Positions 48,005 to 60,469 of a stretch of DNA of 64,000 nucleotides are shown here, piece by piece. How positions within the stretch are numbered: the stretch's first letter is position 1; each line of letters opens with the position of its first letter. The DNA comes from Angiostrongylus vasorum (lineage: Eukaryota > Nematoda > Chromadorea > Rhabditida > Metastrongylidae): the NCBI GenBank assembly GCA_018806985.1, contig JADANN010000316.1:310001-374000 (forward strand), given 5' to 3'. Position numbers and translations under genes: made by a program. Under the pieces are notes generated by a model. It ran no database searches. It was not told where the DNA came from and was given only the letters and a program-made list of their open reading frames with translations.

Positions 48005-51000
48005 ATGCTTTCATTACCATTAGTTCAGAACTATGAGGTGTACATTGCAGAAGGCTGTGAAAAATCGCACTCTGATTATCATCGCCGAATGACCACCACT
48101 CAACGAGTTTCCTCACCACAAAGTCCGTCTCGTCATATTACGGTAAGCTGTTCGCTTAATTAATGTAACTTAATGATTCACTGATATTTGCTGCATATCG
48201 CAGTCCATCTTTTTCTACGTCTGTTTCCTGTTTCTCTTCTTCAACTCAGCAATCCAATGCCGCAAACCCTGTGCAGTCGATTACGTCTGTCGTTGTATTG
48301 GCATTATTATTGATTTTCGTGGAGAAACAGTTTTTAATTCTAGCATAAAAGTAGTCCCGAATAGGGTTTCCTTAGAGTCGCGGCTAGGTTATCTTAAGGT
48401 TGAAGCTTACTTTAGTTTCTATTGTTAATCCAGTCGAGAAATACTGCCTATCCTTTTTTTTTAACGAGTGCCATATAGACCAATATTCCTTTTTTTTAGA
48501 ATTTATTGTATCTGTTTAATCTCTTGAATATGATATAAGTCAATACGACGCAGCACAGCCAAGGAGCCCGTCTCCCAAATCTGCAAACGTTTCTGGCCCA
48601 ATCAGCCCTCCAACTGGGGACTCCTCACCTTTCGTTTTCAACTAATCGTCCTGATCTCTTCATAAATGCAAGATGGGAAATGCTATACGTCTTTTCGTTT
48701 TGTAGTTTTACCAGTACTAAAAATAATCATCTGGGTAGACAAAAGAGGAATAGGAAAAGTTCGTGGGTAATCAGTTAATCTCAAAAAACCCTATTGAACT
48801 TTAGACGAGATGAAAATGGATTAAGATTACTAGATTAATTTCTAAGGTTTCTTTCACTCATTGGGAGATTAGAAGCGTTTTTTTCTAGGTGTTTTCTTGT
48901 AAATTAACACGACATTGCCAAAACTGCTAAGAATTCGGGTTTAGAGCTCAGTTATCTCAATATCTTGAAAATGAGATGTCAGTTCTTTCTTCCATCCATC
49001 AATTCTAAATTGAATGAAGTTCACATCATTGTCTTACTTAAGGCTAGTGTACTTTAATTCATTAGGTTTATTCATGTTAGGACTCACACCGGCTTGGAAT
49101 ATGGCCGGTCAAGAGTTTGATCGAAAATGAATTGACGATTCGGACTTCAATCGTTGCCAATTCGTTCTCCGATCTAATGAAAAATAGCTCATTCTATTGT
49201 AAATATTCTGGATATTTGTTGCAAATTAGTGTGTTTCCCATATTTTTTAACCTGTAGAAGAATCCATCCGTCGCCGTGAATTTAATCGAAGTTGATTCGA
49301 GATCGTAACTGTTTCACAGCAAAGTTTAGAAAACAAGAATGTGTTAGATTAAGAACTTATCTCTAAGGTGGTACGTTATAGTTATACTTTTATGGTTACT
49401 GAAGCTGTCAAACCCATTCATCGCGTTCGTAGACTATTTTCGATGTGAATTTGGTTATTCAATAGCATTGGTGAGAAATTAGAAGCTTTGTCAGGCCATG
49501 CTACTCTAATTTCCATTGCATTGAAATTCCGTGATGATAAATTAGAATTTGGTTCTCGGCCATGAAAATATTCCGTTTTGAATTGGCGCATTTTTTACTA
49601 TTAGGCTTGACAGTGTGATGAGTTTTAACTTATTATTTACTGCCTACTCTTTTTTAACGGCAGGGTATATTGCGAAATATAACTTCAATGATACTGAGGT
49701 ATTTGCAAAACTCGGGACCGCAGGTGTCTGCGGTGAGGAACAGAACGCGCTATTGTCGTTTCCGGGGAGTAACGCGTTCACCACCACACCATGCGGGTAC
49801 TTCGTTTCGCCTGTCTCTCAGCTAGTTCTATCGATCTTTTGCCATCAGCAATCACCCGTTAGACAATAGCGCGTTCGTTCCATACCGCAGACACCTGCGG
49901 TCCGGAGTTTTGCAAATATCTCAGCATCATTGAAGTTATATTTCGCAATATACTCTTGCCGTTAAAAAAGAGTAGGCAGTAAATAATAAGTTAAAATTGT
50001 GACTATAACTAAAGCCTCAGCTTAACTGGGTTCGTTGCCGATTTGGGCTCCCTAGATCAATCCCGCTAACGGGTGATTGCTGATGCCGCTGATCGATAGA
50101 ACTAGCTGAAAGACAGGCGAAACGAAGAACTCGTATGGTGTGGTGGTGAACGCGTTACTCCCCGGAAAGGACAATAGCGCGTTCGTTCCCCACCGCAGAC
50201 ACCTGCGGTCCGGAGTTTTGCAAATATTTTGGCATCATTGAAATGTGATGAATTTTATATTTTAACCTAATGTCTAGAACATTCTTTCGTTAGAACTGAG
50301 TGTGCGGTGAATGCGTAAGAGAAATTTTGGAGCTTTCGTTGTAAATCACGTTCGGTACATTCACCTTTGGAAATCGCGCGAATCTCCGTTGATCTCTGAG
50401 TTTTTCAAAACTGCTGCTAGTAGATTTCAATCAAAAGATTTGGCATGTTTGGTCAGCAGACTTGGCTTTGAGCTAAGTTCGTATTGGGTAGATCCATTAT
50501 CTATCTCTCCGTGGCGGGATATTTCTAGAACTATTCACAGTCGATTATTATATGTTGTTATATCGAGAGATGTGTCCATTTATTTAGAGGAATTTGGAAT
50601 TCAGAACTAAAATACCCCATCTCTCTCCATTGTTTTTTCCGTTCGTAACTTTTCATGGAGTCTTAGGTTTCCTTAGTGAGTACTTAAACTTAGTCTTTCA
50701 CGTTAGGTAGCGTTATGTTGTGGAAAATTTCCCCCAGTTCAGAGAAGCGTACGGTCCTCATTGGACTTTCTTTGAAGTATGTCATTCTTCACCGGTTCTA
50801 TGTTCTCTTCAGTTTTTTTTTCTACGTTTCAGACAATTTTGTGCATGAAAAACCACCAACGGTATCCATCATGTTTTAAAGGATACCATGTTTAGTGTCG
50901 AATCAATTGAGAAAACGAATGCATTGATTAGGATGAAATGAATAGGGTTTGAACATGGATTCCGTAAAAATCAATTCAACGTCGCTTTTTTATAGTCCCA

Positions 51001-54000
51001 TTCTCCACCATCCGGTCGATCCGGCGAATCAGTGCGGCTTTAGGTAATCTCTAACAGTCTGGGCATTTCATTGATCTTGTCAGCTAAGATGACACCATCA
51101 TCAAACGTCCTTTTTTTGAAGCATGTAATCGAGCTCGTTCCCACGATTTTATATACAATGGCTAACATTTCATCTATCTTTGCATGACGTAAGCATTGAA
51201 ACCTTTGATGATTTTTTGGCATAAAGATTATTGAATACATAAACGGTTCGTACTCACGAAGAGTCGTGCGGGCTTCAGTATAATCTTCATTTGCTGACAG
51301 GAGTTTTCACTGGAGTTTCTAGATAGCCGTTAGAGCTTTTTCGCATCATCACCACAAATCGTCGCTAGTTCATGTAGGCTGGAGGGCTGTTTTTCACTTT
51401 ACGATTAGATTGCTAACGAGTAAAATCTCCCTTTAATCGATAGCAATCTGTGATAACGACTTAAGAACGTCGTAGCACGGCTCTATGGGAGTTCCAAGCG
51501 AAAAGAATTGTTTCTGAAGCACCAACATAATAGCTAAAGGGAAGATGTGCTAGGATCTGCACTGTTTAAAAATGCTCGGTCTACAAATATCTACTACCTA
51601 CTCAACCAGTAAACGATGTTTTATTTCTTCCAAGGACGTGCGTTCCAACATTAAGTGAATCGTTGAGAGAAATGGCTGGACCCTTTTTTCGTGAGCATGT
51701 CAGAAATGTACACCAAAGAAGGTTTTTAAAAGAGTGGCTAGAAAAGTCGGCTAAGAATTTATAGGAAGAAAAATGCGATTGCCTTACGACCATCATCATT
51801 AAATAGGTTCAAAATAAAAGTGCAATCTAAATAAGTGACTATGCTTTACGGAGGAAATAACAATATTGTTTTCGACTCCGTGTTTGGAGTTAAAAATCGG
51901 AACTTAAAGTCATTTTTTCTCCAGGTCGTTGACGTCTATGATTTGGCCGCCTCAATAGGGAAAGATTTCGAGAAGCTTATCGAACTTCATGGAAATGATT
52001 GTGTTCGAGCGATTATGCCAAAGGTGAGCTAGTTTTATTTGTCAGTAGAATCTCGGCGTGAAAACCTGGAATTCATGTCGTAAGCAGGAAACCGGTCTCA
52101 TTAGGAAACCGTTGACAATTTTTTTGTTCTCTTGAGCTGATTATCAGGACTTTACATTACGGTAACTGGCGCTTTTGTACCTTCATAGATTCTAATAAGA
52201 CTTTTTTTTTCTTGAGAAAGCGAAGTAATAAGCGTACATTCTTCTGTTTAAGGTTATTCGAAGTTGCTCCTAAAAACTAAATGTACAAATGATATACGCA
52301 GTTCCTTCATATATATGGTAACGCAATGAGGGCAGTTCGAATAACTTCGTTCTCTGCCATCTTGTCGTGTTGTTAAGTTTCCTTGTACACTTTTTTACGT
52401 GCAACTTATTAGTGAAGTCATTGAATTGTTCTTTTGTTCGAAGTTGTTTAGCTCGTGAAGTTTTCTGGAGTGATAGGGCGTCAGTATGGTTGAGGATTTC
52501 TATTCAGGATTTCACAGAACTGTTCTCATGCCTAGAATATTTTGTCGTATTCTTCTCCTTCTTTCCGTCTGTGAAACAAAAGCGATTGTTTTCTTTCTTT
52601 TCTGAGATGAAATGAAATTTTCTTTCTCAAGATTTGGTTATTGTCTTCATCGATCAGACGTTGTTATGTTCGAAACCCTTTAATCATTTTCCGGCCTCAG
52701 TTTTCGACCTCGTCAAGCCAGTCATCATTCACTCATCTCGCTCTAATTCTAGACATAATCGTTTCCGATAAGGTCACATACATGAACAGTCGTGTACATG
52801 AGTGATGTTTCCTCAGCTTGCCATCATTCATTCCTTTACCTAACATTCGCTCGTTTCCTTGCATAGAAAAATCCGTGAACGGTGACATAAACAGAACGTT
52901 TTTGTTGTTGTAGATATGAAGTGGGCGTTTCCTTGAGACCCTTTTGCTCTAGTTTTCATGAATTATATGGAACAGAGTATAGAAATAACAAACAGGGATT
53001 TCTTGGGCACCATAGATGCGACAAGCCCTCATCGACTGTGGTATTTTTGTGGCAATCTAAGAGTTGGTAGTCAGTAGTATATGATCTTAAGTCCAAGGTT
53101 GAGCTAAAGAGTATACTGCTGAAGACCAGTTTTTGTGGCGCTAATTAGTTTCTAGGACGCCTGTAATGCAGTGATTAGAGGTACCCTGCAATACACATGG
53201 GTTCATTCCTGCGCCCAATACCTACCAAGCCTTCCAGCTCCCCAGGCTTGGTGAGTTGGTACCAGATCTGTCCGGGAGAGTAGCAGCAATGACTCGATAC
53301 ATCGGTAGGCCACCACGATTCATTGTACAAGCCAAATGTGCATTCAGTCACACCTAATAATGCTTGATGAAGTCGAATGCGTGGCGCATCCTTCAGTGGT
53401 TGATGAACGCCGAATGCTTCACCACTTTATCCTTTATATACATTTCTACATGTATATATACTGATTGAATGATTTCAATGATGGTGAGATATTTGCAAAA
53501 CTCTAGACCGCCAGTGTCTACGGTAGGGAACGAAAGTAGACACCTGCGGTGCGGAGTTTTACAAATATCTCAGCATCATTGAGGTTATATTTCGCAATAT
53601 ACTCTGCCGTTAAAAAGAGTAGGCAGTAAATAATAAGTTAAAATTGTGATTGAATTAGTGTTTATTTGGTGAAGGGGTATCACATCTTCCTTGCTAGTTT
53701 AAAAATGGATTTTGTCAACTGGTTTTCCTTTGTTGAGAGGAATCACCTACATTTAAGTAGCTCTAATGAGAGGAAAAGAATGAAGACAACTATGAACGAA
53801 GTTTCACCCAACATTGTTCACTGTGAATGAGAAAAAACTTTCAGATCATGTTTATTTTAGGTGATATCTGCTTTGGAAACGTTGGAATCTCTTGCAAATA
53901 ACAATGAACGGGAAAACGAAGAAATATTGTCATTGCAAAAGACCGTGGAACGACTTGAACATGAGAAACAGACACGGCATTTGCAGACGGCTAAATTCGA

Positions 54001-57000
54001 GGAGGTTGGTTGGTTACCATAGTAATTTCCTTATGCGGTCAACTTGTGAACACTTTTAAAATAGCACTAAGAGTACAAAACCGATCTTTTGCTGAGACAA
54101 AACCCTAGGGCAGTACAAATGCCTTGTTTTTCTCCAAGTAGTTGGAAAAGATGTGTAAAAAAAAAGCAGCATTTACTTATCAGTTGCTCTTTCCTAGAAT
54201 TCTCTCTTGTCAACTTTTTATCTACTGCCTACTACAATTTTTTTTACGGTAGGGTGTTATGTGAAATACATGGCAGTATGATTTCGGCCATAGTCTCATC
54301 TTAATTGTGTTAATGCCAGTTTGTGCTCTCAAGGTCAATCCCGTTGACGGGTGATTGCTGATGGCTCTGATCGATAGAACTAGCTGAGAGGCAGGCGAAA
54401 CGAAAGACCCGCTTGGTGTGGTGGTGAACGCGTTATCCCCCGGAAAGGGTAATAGCGCGTTCGTTTCCCAGCGCATACACCTGCGGTTCGGAGTTTTGCA
54501 AACATCTCAGCATTATTTTGGTTGTATTTCACATGATTCTTCTTTTTTTTTGAGTGAGAAGACCACAGTGTGAAAAAATCCTGCTTACAAAATTTGATGA
54601 GTTTTATTGTTTACGACCTTTTGTAGAGACGCATTTGTCCAAATGAATTGCAGAAAGTACTCTTTTTTCTTTGCAGAGATCCGATTTTTGCTCGAAGCTA
54701 TGTTTTTTGTTATGCTTTCTTTCCATGGTTTTTTTTTCAAGCTTTTCAAGCTCTCTATCGGGCGGCTGTGTAGAAATAATCACATAGTCATAATGACATC
54801 ATCTGTTTCTAACGAACAGTCACAATTACAGGAACTCGACCAGGTCGAGGAGACGTACAAAAAGGATATCAACGAGTTACGGTTGATGGTAAAAACCCTA
54901 ATGTCCGAGAATAAGACCTTAAGCACGACAGTCTCATCGCTACCGTCGGCAGCCGAAAGTCCTACGACCGCAGCCTGTAAGTACTTTTTACGAGACTAGC
55001 TCTATTCCCTTTTTTTCTTATTTCTTACCTTTTCCTTTATTCTATACATATCAATCCATTTGTCGCCAATTCGTGAATAAAGTGTAGGGTGATTCATATT
55101 AAAAAGAATTACGAGTTTGCGCCATTGTTTCATTTCGGGCACTGCCTGTCACATTTTCTCATTTTCCTTTATTTTGAGTTTTTGTTATTTGCACCCACTT
55201 GTAGTCATACAAATTATCGTTACCCGTTTATACAGTATTTTTTCGGCGAATAAGTCCCAGGTCCCGGACAAGGCCAGTACCAATTTCCCGACCCCGGAAG
55301 GTTGAGAGGCTTGGTTGGCTCGGAGCGGAATCGAACTGGCACCACGCTTTTTGATGACGAATATCACTATCACTGTGCTATCGTCCCCTTACCTTGTTAT
55401 TACGATGAAAAATTAAGGCATAAACTAATATTCTATAAAAATTGTTATCGTCTATATCTAATATCCGTTTATTTCAAGGGTGCTCCTCATATGCTTGAGA
55501 TTAGCACATGTTGCAACTTTTGTTTCTGTTTTTGTTCTTAGTTCATTGTTTCTTCCATTCTTCATTTCGGTTCTTTTTTGTTTTAGTGCGTGAGGAAGAA
55601 ATCAGGCTTATGTTTGAGTTGAAAGAGATGTCACATAAACAAAAGGAAGAAATCAAAGCGTTACAGCATGATGTGGAACAGTATGCATGTGAAGTTGAAA
55701 ACGTAGGTTTTTGTGCTTCTCTTTAGATTATTGTCAGCTTTGGTCTAAGCAAGAGTTTTTTTGCGAAAGAGAGCTTCTTCTTTCTGTTAGTTTGTTTGTT
55801 AATACCTCTTCATTGTGCAACGTTCTATAGGTTTCTTTTTCGGTTTTGAAATCCCTTTTTTCATGTTGACTGTTCGTTATTCTGGATTGGCTGCGTTGTA
55901 AACACAGTTTGCACTTTGTAGTGATATTATTGGTGATATTAAATCTAGTAGCATTTATTAGGTGATTTTTTTTGTTAAGCAGGAAAGTATTGATATGAAT
56001 TTACCACTTCAGTAATGCGACCGACCTACAGAATGACGCAATCCCTCTCAACTGTTTGATGCTCAGCTTTTTTTCTACTGTCTCTTATTTTTTCATCGCA
56101 GCGATTACGTGAAATACAACCCAAAAAAAGACGTACATGTGGCGCAGAGGTTGGAGGAGCTCTGCAATACACATGGGATCGATCCCCCGCGCCCAGGCCC
56201 ATCAGGCCTTCCATCCTTCCGGGGTGGGCAAATTGGTGCCAGACACGTCTGGGAGGATGTCAGCACTGACTCGATACATCGATAAGCCACCACGAGTCGA
56301 TGTATAGGCCAGATATGCATTCACTCACCTTTAACGATGTTTAATAAAGTCGACTGAATACCGCATCCCTTGGATTGATCAACTCCGATAGCTTGATCTT
56401 TTATTTTTATCCTTTACAACCACAATAATGCCGACATACTTGCAAAACGTGGACCCCAGGCCAGATTCGAAACCGCGATTGCTTTTTCCGGATGCTCACG
56501 TGTTACGCATTGCACCACTGAGGTTCTCACTCTATCTTCCAGTCTTTGTTCTCTGGCTTCTAGCGATGCCATCAGCATTCACCCGTCAGCGGCATTAGTT
56601 TGGGGAGAACAAATTGGCATTCCACCCAGTTAAGCTGAGGCTGTAGTCGAAACCACAGTGTATAACTTTTTATCTACTGCATGTTATTTTTCTCATGGCA
56701 GGAGTTTTTGTGAATCGGTGAATTAATCGTGAATGTTTTCCTTCATTCATTCTATTATTTATAGCAAAAATTCAAAGAAAAGAATTTTTTAGTTACAAAA
56801 CTCAATCGAGAAGCTGATTCGACAAAATGAAGAATTACTGCGAAAGAACACATCGCTGCAAAAACAGGGCCGTATGATTGTTGAGGAGAAAATGGAGATA
56901 ATACGAAGGTCTCTTTCCCCCTTCAATTAATCTTGAGTTGCTAAAAGTGCTTAATATAATTTTAATTCTGATTCTATCATTTACAATTTAATTAATTAAC

Positions 57001-59596
57001 TAGTTAGTTTTTCATTTCAAGTTCACTTGGTTTCACATCTGCATGTAGCTTGTTCATCTTAACATAGCGGAAAGAACTTTTTTCATACTTTATCTCGTTC
57101 AGTGACGATGACAGAACGAACTAACTAGACATAACAAGAGTTTACCATCCAAAGAATTGCTTTGAAACTTTGAGAACATTGTGCAATAATTTTACTGAAG
57201 CTGAGATATTTGCAAAACTCTGGACCGCAGGTGCCTGTGGTGGGGAACGAACGCGCTATTGTCCTTTCCGGGGAGTAACGCGTTCACCACCACACCATGC
57301 GGGTCCCTTCGTTTCGCCTCTCTCTCAGCTAGTTCTATTGATCTTTTTTTGCCATCAGCAATCACCCTTCAACGGGACTGATCTGGGGAGCCCAAAGTCG
57401 GCATTGAACCCAGTTAAGCTGAGGCTATAGTTATAATCACAGTTTTAACCTTTTTTATTTTTTTATCAGAGTTTTGCAAATATCTCTGCTTCATTAAAGT
57501 TATATTTCGCAATATACTCTGCTATTAAAAAGAGTAGGCAGTAAATAAAAAGGTTGAAATTGTGCAATAATGTCTAATAGCAATATCTGTGTGGTTATAC
57601 CATTGTTTTTAACGACACTAAGAATATTTTAGGCTGGAAAAGACTGAAGAAGCCAACATACAACTTAGACGTTTACTTAGCGACACCGACAGGGTCTGTA
57701 AAGATCTGCAACAGGCAAATCAGGTAGTCCTGAGTTTATTTGCTCTATTTTTAGGGTTTCTTTTTATATTGGATTATTGGGGCATGGAAGACGCAGCTGT
57801 TATAGATGTCGTGCAATAATACACGATTGGTCGATAGTTCGACTCCTTCCAAGGCCAACAAGCCTCCCTACTTTCTGAGGACAGCTCTCTCCCATCTGCA
57901 AAGGCGGGACAACTGCATATTGTGAAGACCTTGGGACCGGGCTATCTCAAGGTTCTAGAGAGATTCAAATGGGCCAGAATTCACAAACTTTCGCGAAGAA
58001 CAAGGAATCTTAACATGACAACCGAGTCCACGCACGAATCTGAACGCCTTCATGGATGACAAAGGCGAAGCGACGAATCCATTGGAAGAAGTGATAGAAT
58101 CTTAGCCATATAGTGATTACTTCAAATAAATGAAAAGTTGAATTTAGCATTTATTTAAATTGTTTCTTTTACTTTAAAATCGGCATTTAAATGCTAATTG
58201 AGCGCTTTATAATTTTTCTGTTGTTCATAGTTCATTGAAATTAAAGAGGAAGAATACTTCATTTTTAGAAGACAGTATCTTATTACGATTTAAGATATGA
58301 ATCGCTACCTTTTCCGTTCGGATATCTCAAAAAGTTTGATAGTCATTTGCTAACGTCATCGAGAATATGAGAGGAAGCCAAAATGATTTCGTTTCATGAA
58401 AATCTTGCTTAAGTGGTCAGATGGGTCTACGTAGGCGATGGGGTTATCCTTTAATTTAACTTAAAAAATTAGTATCCATATGTTTCAGGCTGATGATGAG
58501 CCACGATTTACACTTGCTGAATTACGTGAGGTACTTCAAGAAAAGAACGTACTAAAAGGACGAGTGATGGAACTCGAAGAAGAGCTGGAGAATCTTCGAC
58601 CTGGCCAAAAAGATCGTGGGCGAGAAGATTTGCTTAGGCAAGAACAATTATCGTTATTAGCTTAAATCATCGAAAGTTACAATTCTTTTTGACATGACGT
58701 ACCTGTGGAATCCTAAAAAAAATTGCATTTAACATTTTATGGCCTTTAAAAAATTAAAGCGCTCAGCTCAGTTACGCATGGAATGAGCTGTATATTGATA
58801 AGTTTTTATTTCAATAGGTTCCATGTTCTATACTGAACGCACAGGGGTGCGTGTGGCGCAGTGGTCGGAGGCGCCGCTGCGACACACACGTGGAATCAAT
58901 CGCCGTGCTCATGGTCCACCAAGCCTTCCATGCATCCGGGGTAGGCATATTGGTACCAGACTTCTCTGGGAGGATAGCAGCGCTGGCTCGATACACCGGT
59001 AGACCACCGCGACTCACTGTAAAGGCCAGATGCGCATTCAGTCACCTCCAACGATGCTTAATGAAGTCGAATACATGGCGCATCGTTCAGGGATTAATCA
59101 ACGTCTAGAGCTTTATTTCTTTTATCCTGAACGCTACTGAGACCTACTAGTCGGTTTGTTCTTGCAAAACGAAATAATTGATTTTCAGGGACGAGCCGTT
59201 GAAGGATGATGATGGTGCGGAAATGTTGGTGTACGGGCCGTTGCCGCGGGAACCTGACGAGAAGCTGTATCCGTGGAAGTATGAACGGAAGGATAGCGGT
59301 GTACGAAGATTGTAAGTGCTTTTGAATCACAGTATTAATCACCTTGAAATTGTGATTCTTTTTTAGCATTACATGTTATTTGTTTTGTTACCAGACGAGA
59401 TAAAATTATTATTTACTCTACATAATACTTCCTCAGATCTGTTTTTATGTTATGTCCATCGAGGTGGATTAAAATCCTGCATCATTCCAGCTTCCGCTTC
59501 TTCAAGGAGTTTGGCGCAAATTCGTCACAACGACGCGGTTCTGCGACGAGCAACTCGCACCCGTCCACAATGTGTGGTGGGAAATTGAACTGCTGA
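48005..59596 (+). CDS. rilp-1: RILP-like protein (RH1/RH2 lysosomal Rab effector)
   Basis: RILP-family proteins bind active Rab GTPases through the RH2 domain and motor or HOPS partners through RH1, controlling lysosome and cilium traffic. Ten exons fit in phase: 48005-48142, 51925-52023, 53861-54004, 54820-54976, 55587-55702, 56793-56908, 57633-57723, 58489-58652, 59189-59311 and 59491-59596. They give about 417 residues, against 403 in human RILPL1. RH1 starts near residue 47 (VVDVYDLAASIGKDFEKLI, then AIMPKVISALETLE). A long coiled coil follows to about residue 287. RH2 begins at about 290 (PRFTLAELREVLQEKN, KGRVMELEEELE). The conserved C-terminal SGVRR-FFRFFKEFG is on the last two exons. 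The exon 8 donor (gttatt at 58,653) is poor; unspliced, the frame ends at 58,665, giving a form that keeps RH2 but lacks the tail. Introns hold many family A, B and C repeats. Confidence 0.9.
49616..50250. repeat. Family C foldback element, two units in RILP intron 1
   Basis: The first unit (49,616-49,995) is a near-perfect palindrome: its left end (ttattatttactgcctactc to tttgcaaaactc) is repeated inverted at 49,905-49,995. The second unit shares that right arm and runs to 50,250. The inner part holds ggtgtggtggtgaacgcgtt and gcgcgttcgttccccaccgc, which resemble tRNA A and B boxes. Confidence 0.8.
50251..51924. other. RILP intron 1 remainder, nothing recognised
   Basis: This holds an unassigned 99-residue plus-strand frame at 50,311-50,610 and short minus-strand frames. 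No repeat family is evident. Confidence 0.35.
53155..53445 (+). repeat. Family A tRNA-derived SINE
   Basis: The head ctgtaatgcagtgattagag is A-box-like. The body is gagagtagcagcaatgactc and ggtaggccaccacgattcat, and the tail is gcttcaccactttatccttt. It lies in RILP intron 2. Confidence 0.75.
53460..53660. repeat. Family C foldback element, short form
   Basis: Left arm ggtgagatatttgcaaaactc (53,482-53,502) and right arm gagttttacaaatatctcagcatcatt (53,556-53,582) form a hairpin around a short centre. The outer right end is aaaaagagtaggcagtaaat. Confidence 0.75.
54215..54540 (-). repeat. Family C element in RILP intron 3
   Basis: It carries tctactgcctactac at its left and gacgggtgattgctgatggc, ggtgtggtggtgaacgcgtt and ggagttttgcaaacatctca to the right. 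A single unit. Confidence 0.75.
55205..55395 (-). repeat. Family B tRNA-derived SINE, head only
   Basis: On the minus strand it reads gatagcacagtgatagtgat, then cagttcgattccgctccgag (canonical B box), then ctcaaccttccggggtcggg and tggccttgtccgggacctgg. The body is missing. It lies in RILP intron 4. Confidence 0.75.
56055..56710. repeat. Family C element interrupted by a SINE insertion
   Basis: The left end (tctactgtctcttattttttc) and the right part from 56,425 (ataatgccgacatacttgca) belong to one family C element, split by the family A SINE at 56,130-56,415. On the minus strand the right part has agtggtgcaatgcgtaacac (A box) and cgcggtttcgaatctggcct (B box), a clear tRNA-derived head. Confidence 0.7.
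56130..56415 (+). repeat. Family A tRNA-derived SINE nested in a family C element
   Basis: The head gtacatgtggcgcagaggttgg and B-box-like gggatcgatcccc are followed by ctgggaggatgtcagcactg and tagcttgatcttttattttt. It lies in RILP intron 5, just upstream of exon 6. Confidence 0.8.
57180..57565 (+). repeat. Family C foldback element in RILP intron 6
   Basis: Left arm gctgagatatttgcaaaactc; inner ggggagtaacgcgttcacca and gccatcagcaatcacccttc; right arm gagttttgcaaatatctc followed by aaaaagagtaggcagtaaat. Its sequence is very close to 49,616. Confidence 0.8.
57780..58115 (+). repeat. Family B tRNA-derived SINE, diverged
   Basis: The head ggggcatggaagacgcagctg and gtcgatagttcgactccttc (B-box-like) lead into ccttgggaccgggctatctc and catggatgacaaaggcgaag. 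It lies in RILP intron 7. Confidence 0.6.
58846..59130 (+). repeat. Family A tRNA-derived SINE in RILP intron 8
   Basis: The head cgtgtggcgcagtggtcgga is a good A box, and tggaatcaatcgccg is a decayed B box. The body is gggaggatagcagcgctggc and the tail is gagctttatttcttttatcc. It sits between the last two coding blocks of the gene. Confidence 0.82.
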
Positions 59597-60469
59597 GCTT
59601 CACCTAAACTAATAGATATCTATATATTGATATTAATAAGATGTAATCATTTGGTATCGAGAAGTATTTGACTTTTGGTTGCCACTCATATTTTAACATT
59701 GTATTTTTTCAAGTGTAAAAACACTGGCATAATACTGTCTCGGATGAACTTCTCAAAGCGGCTTAAACAGGTGCTGTATTATTAATCCAGTTGTGGAATC
59801 TTTATCTACATTTCATAATATCACCATCGAGAAACAGGTAGCTAACCCCAAAAATATTGATTTTTTGATTATCTAGTGTGCTGTTATATAGTTGTTATTG
59901 GTAGGTATGGTACAATCTGTATATAACGTAACAGTATATGGTCTCTCTTCTGCTCCGATTTTAGCGCATCGATTTTTGCGAAGCTATGAAAATGTGGGCT
60001 GTAAGTGTATAACCAAAAAGTTTTTGATAGTGCTTTCTACGCTTAAAATTGTAAGTTCTCAACTACAGTTTAGTAGATTGGATCTTCTTTGCTTCTATAG
60101 ATGGATTTGTTGCTTCTATAACTAACTTTTTTCCCTCTTTTGCTGTCTGTTTGCTCCTGTCCCTCATCATTTTTCCTTATTTCCCCCTCTCTTTGTCTCC
60201 CTCTGTTAATTAAACTGCTTTTCCGAAATGGGTTTTGAGTAACAAGACTGTTGTCCATCTATCGCTTTTGTTCATTTTTCGGTACATTGTGAATCTCACA
60301 TTTAATAAATCGTTTCATCTGTGTTTTACTGTTTATCAAATTGCGTCAATGTTAACTGGATACTTTTTTATTCTTTATTAGGATGTCAACACCCTTTCGT
60401 ATCAACAATCGTTTAGGCGCAAAGAATTTAGCCGCACTTTGCGTTAGTCCGCTAGCTCCGCCCATAGAA
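59597..60469. other. Convergent 3' region between RILP-like and lipase genes
   Basis: The two genes end toward each other here, 873 bp apart. The stretch is AT-rich and holds both 3' flanks. A tttaataaat at 60,300 could serve as a plus-strand poly(A) signal. Confidence 0.4.

Noticed and set aside
56763..56840. RILP exon 6 beginning at the atag acceptor near 56,764
   Set aside because: That start runs into a stop within 22 codons; the acceptor at 56,792 restores the conserved coiled-coil frame in phase.
59373..59588. 71-residue plus-strand frame
   Set aside because: It is in the wrong frame over the last RILP exon; the conserved frame gives the FFRFFKEFG end.
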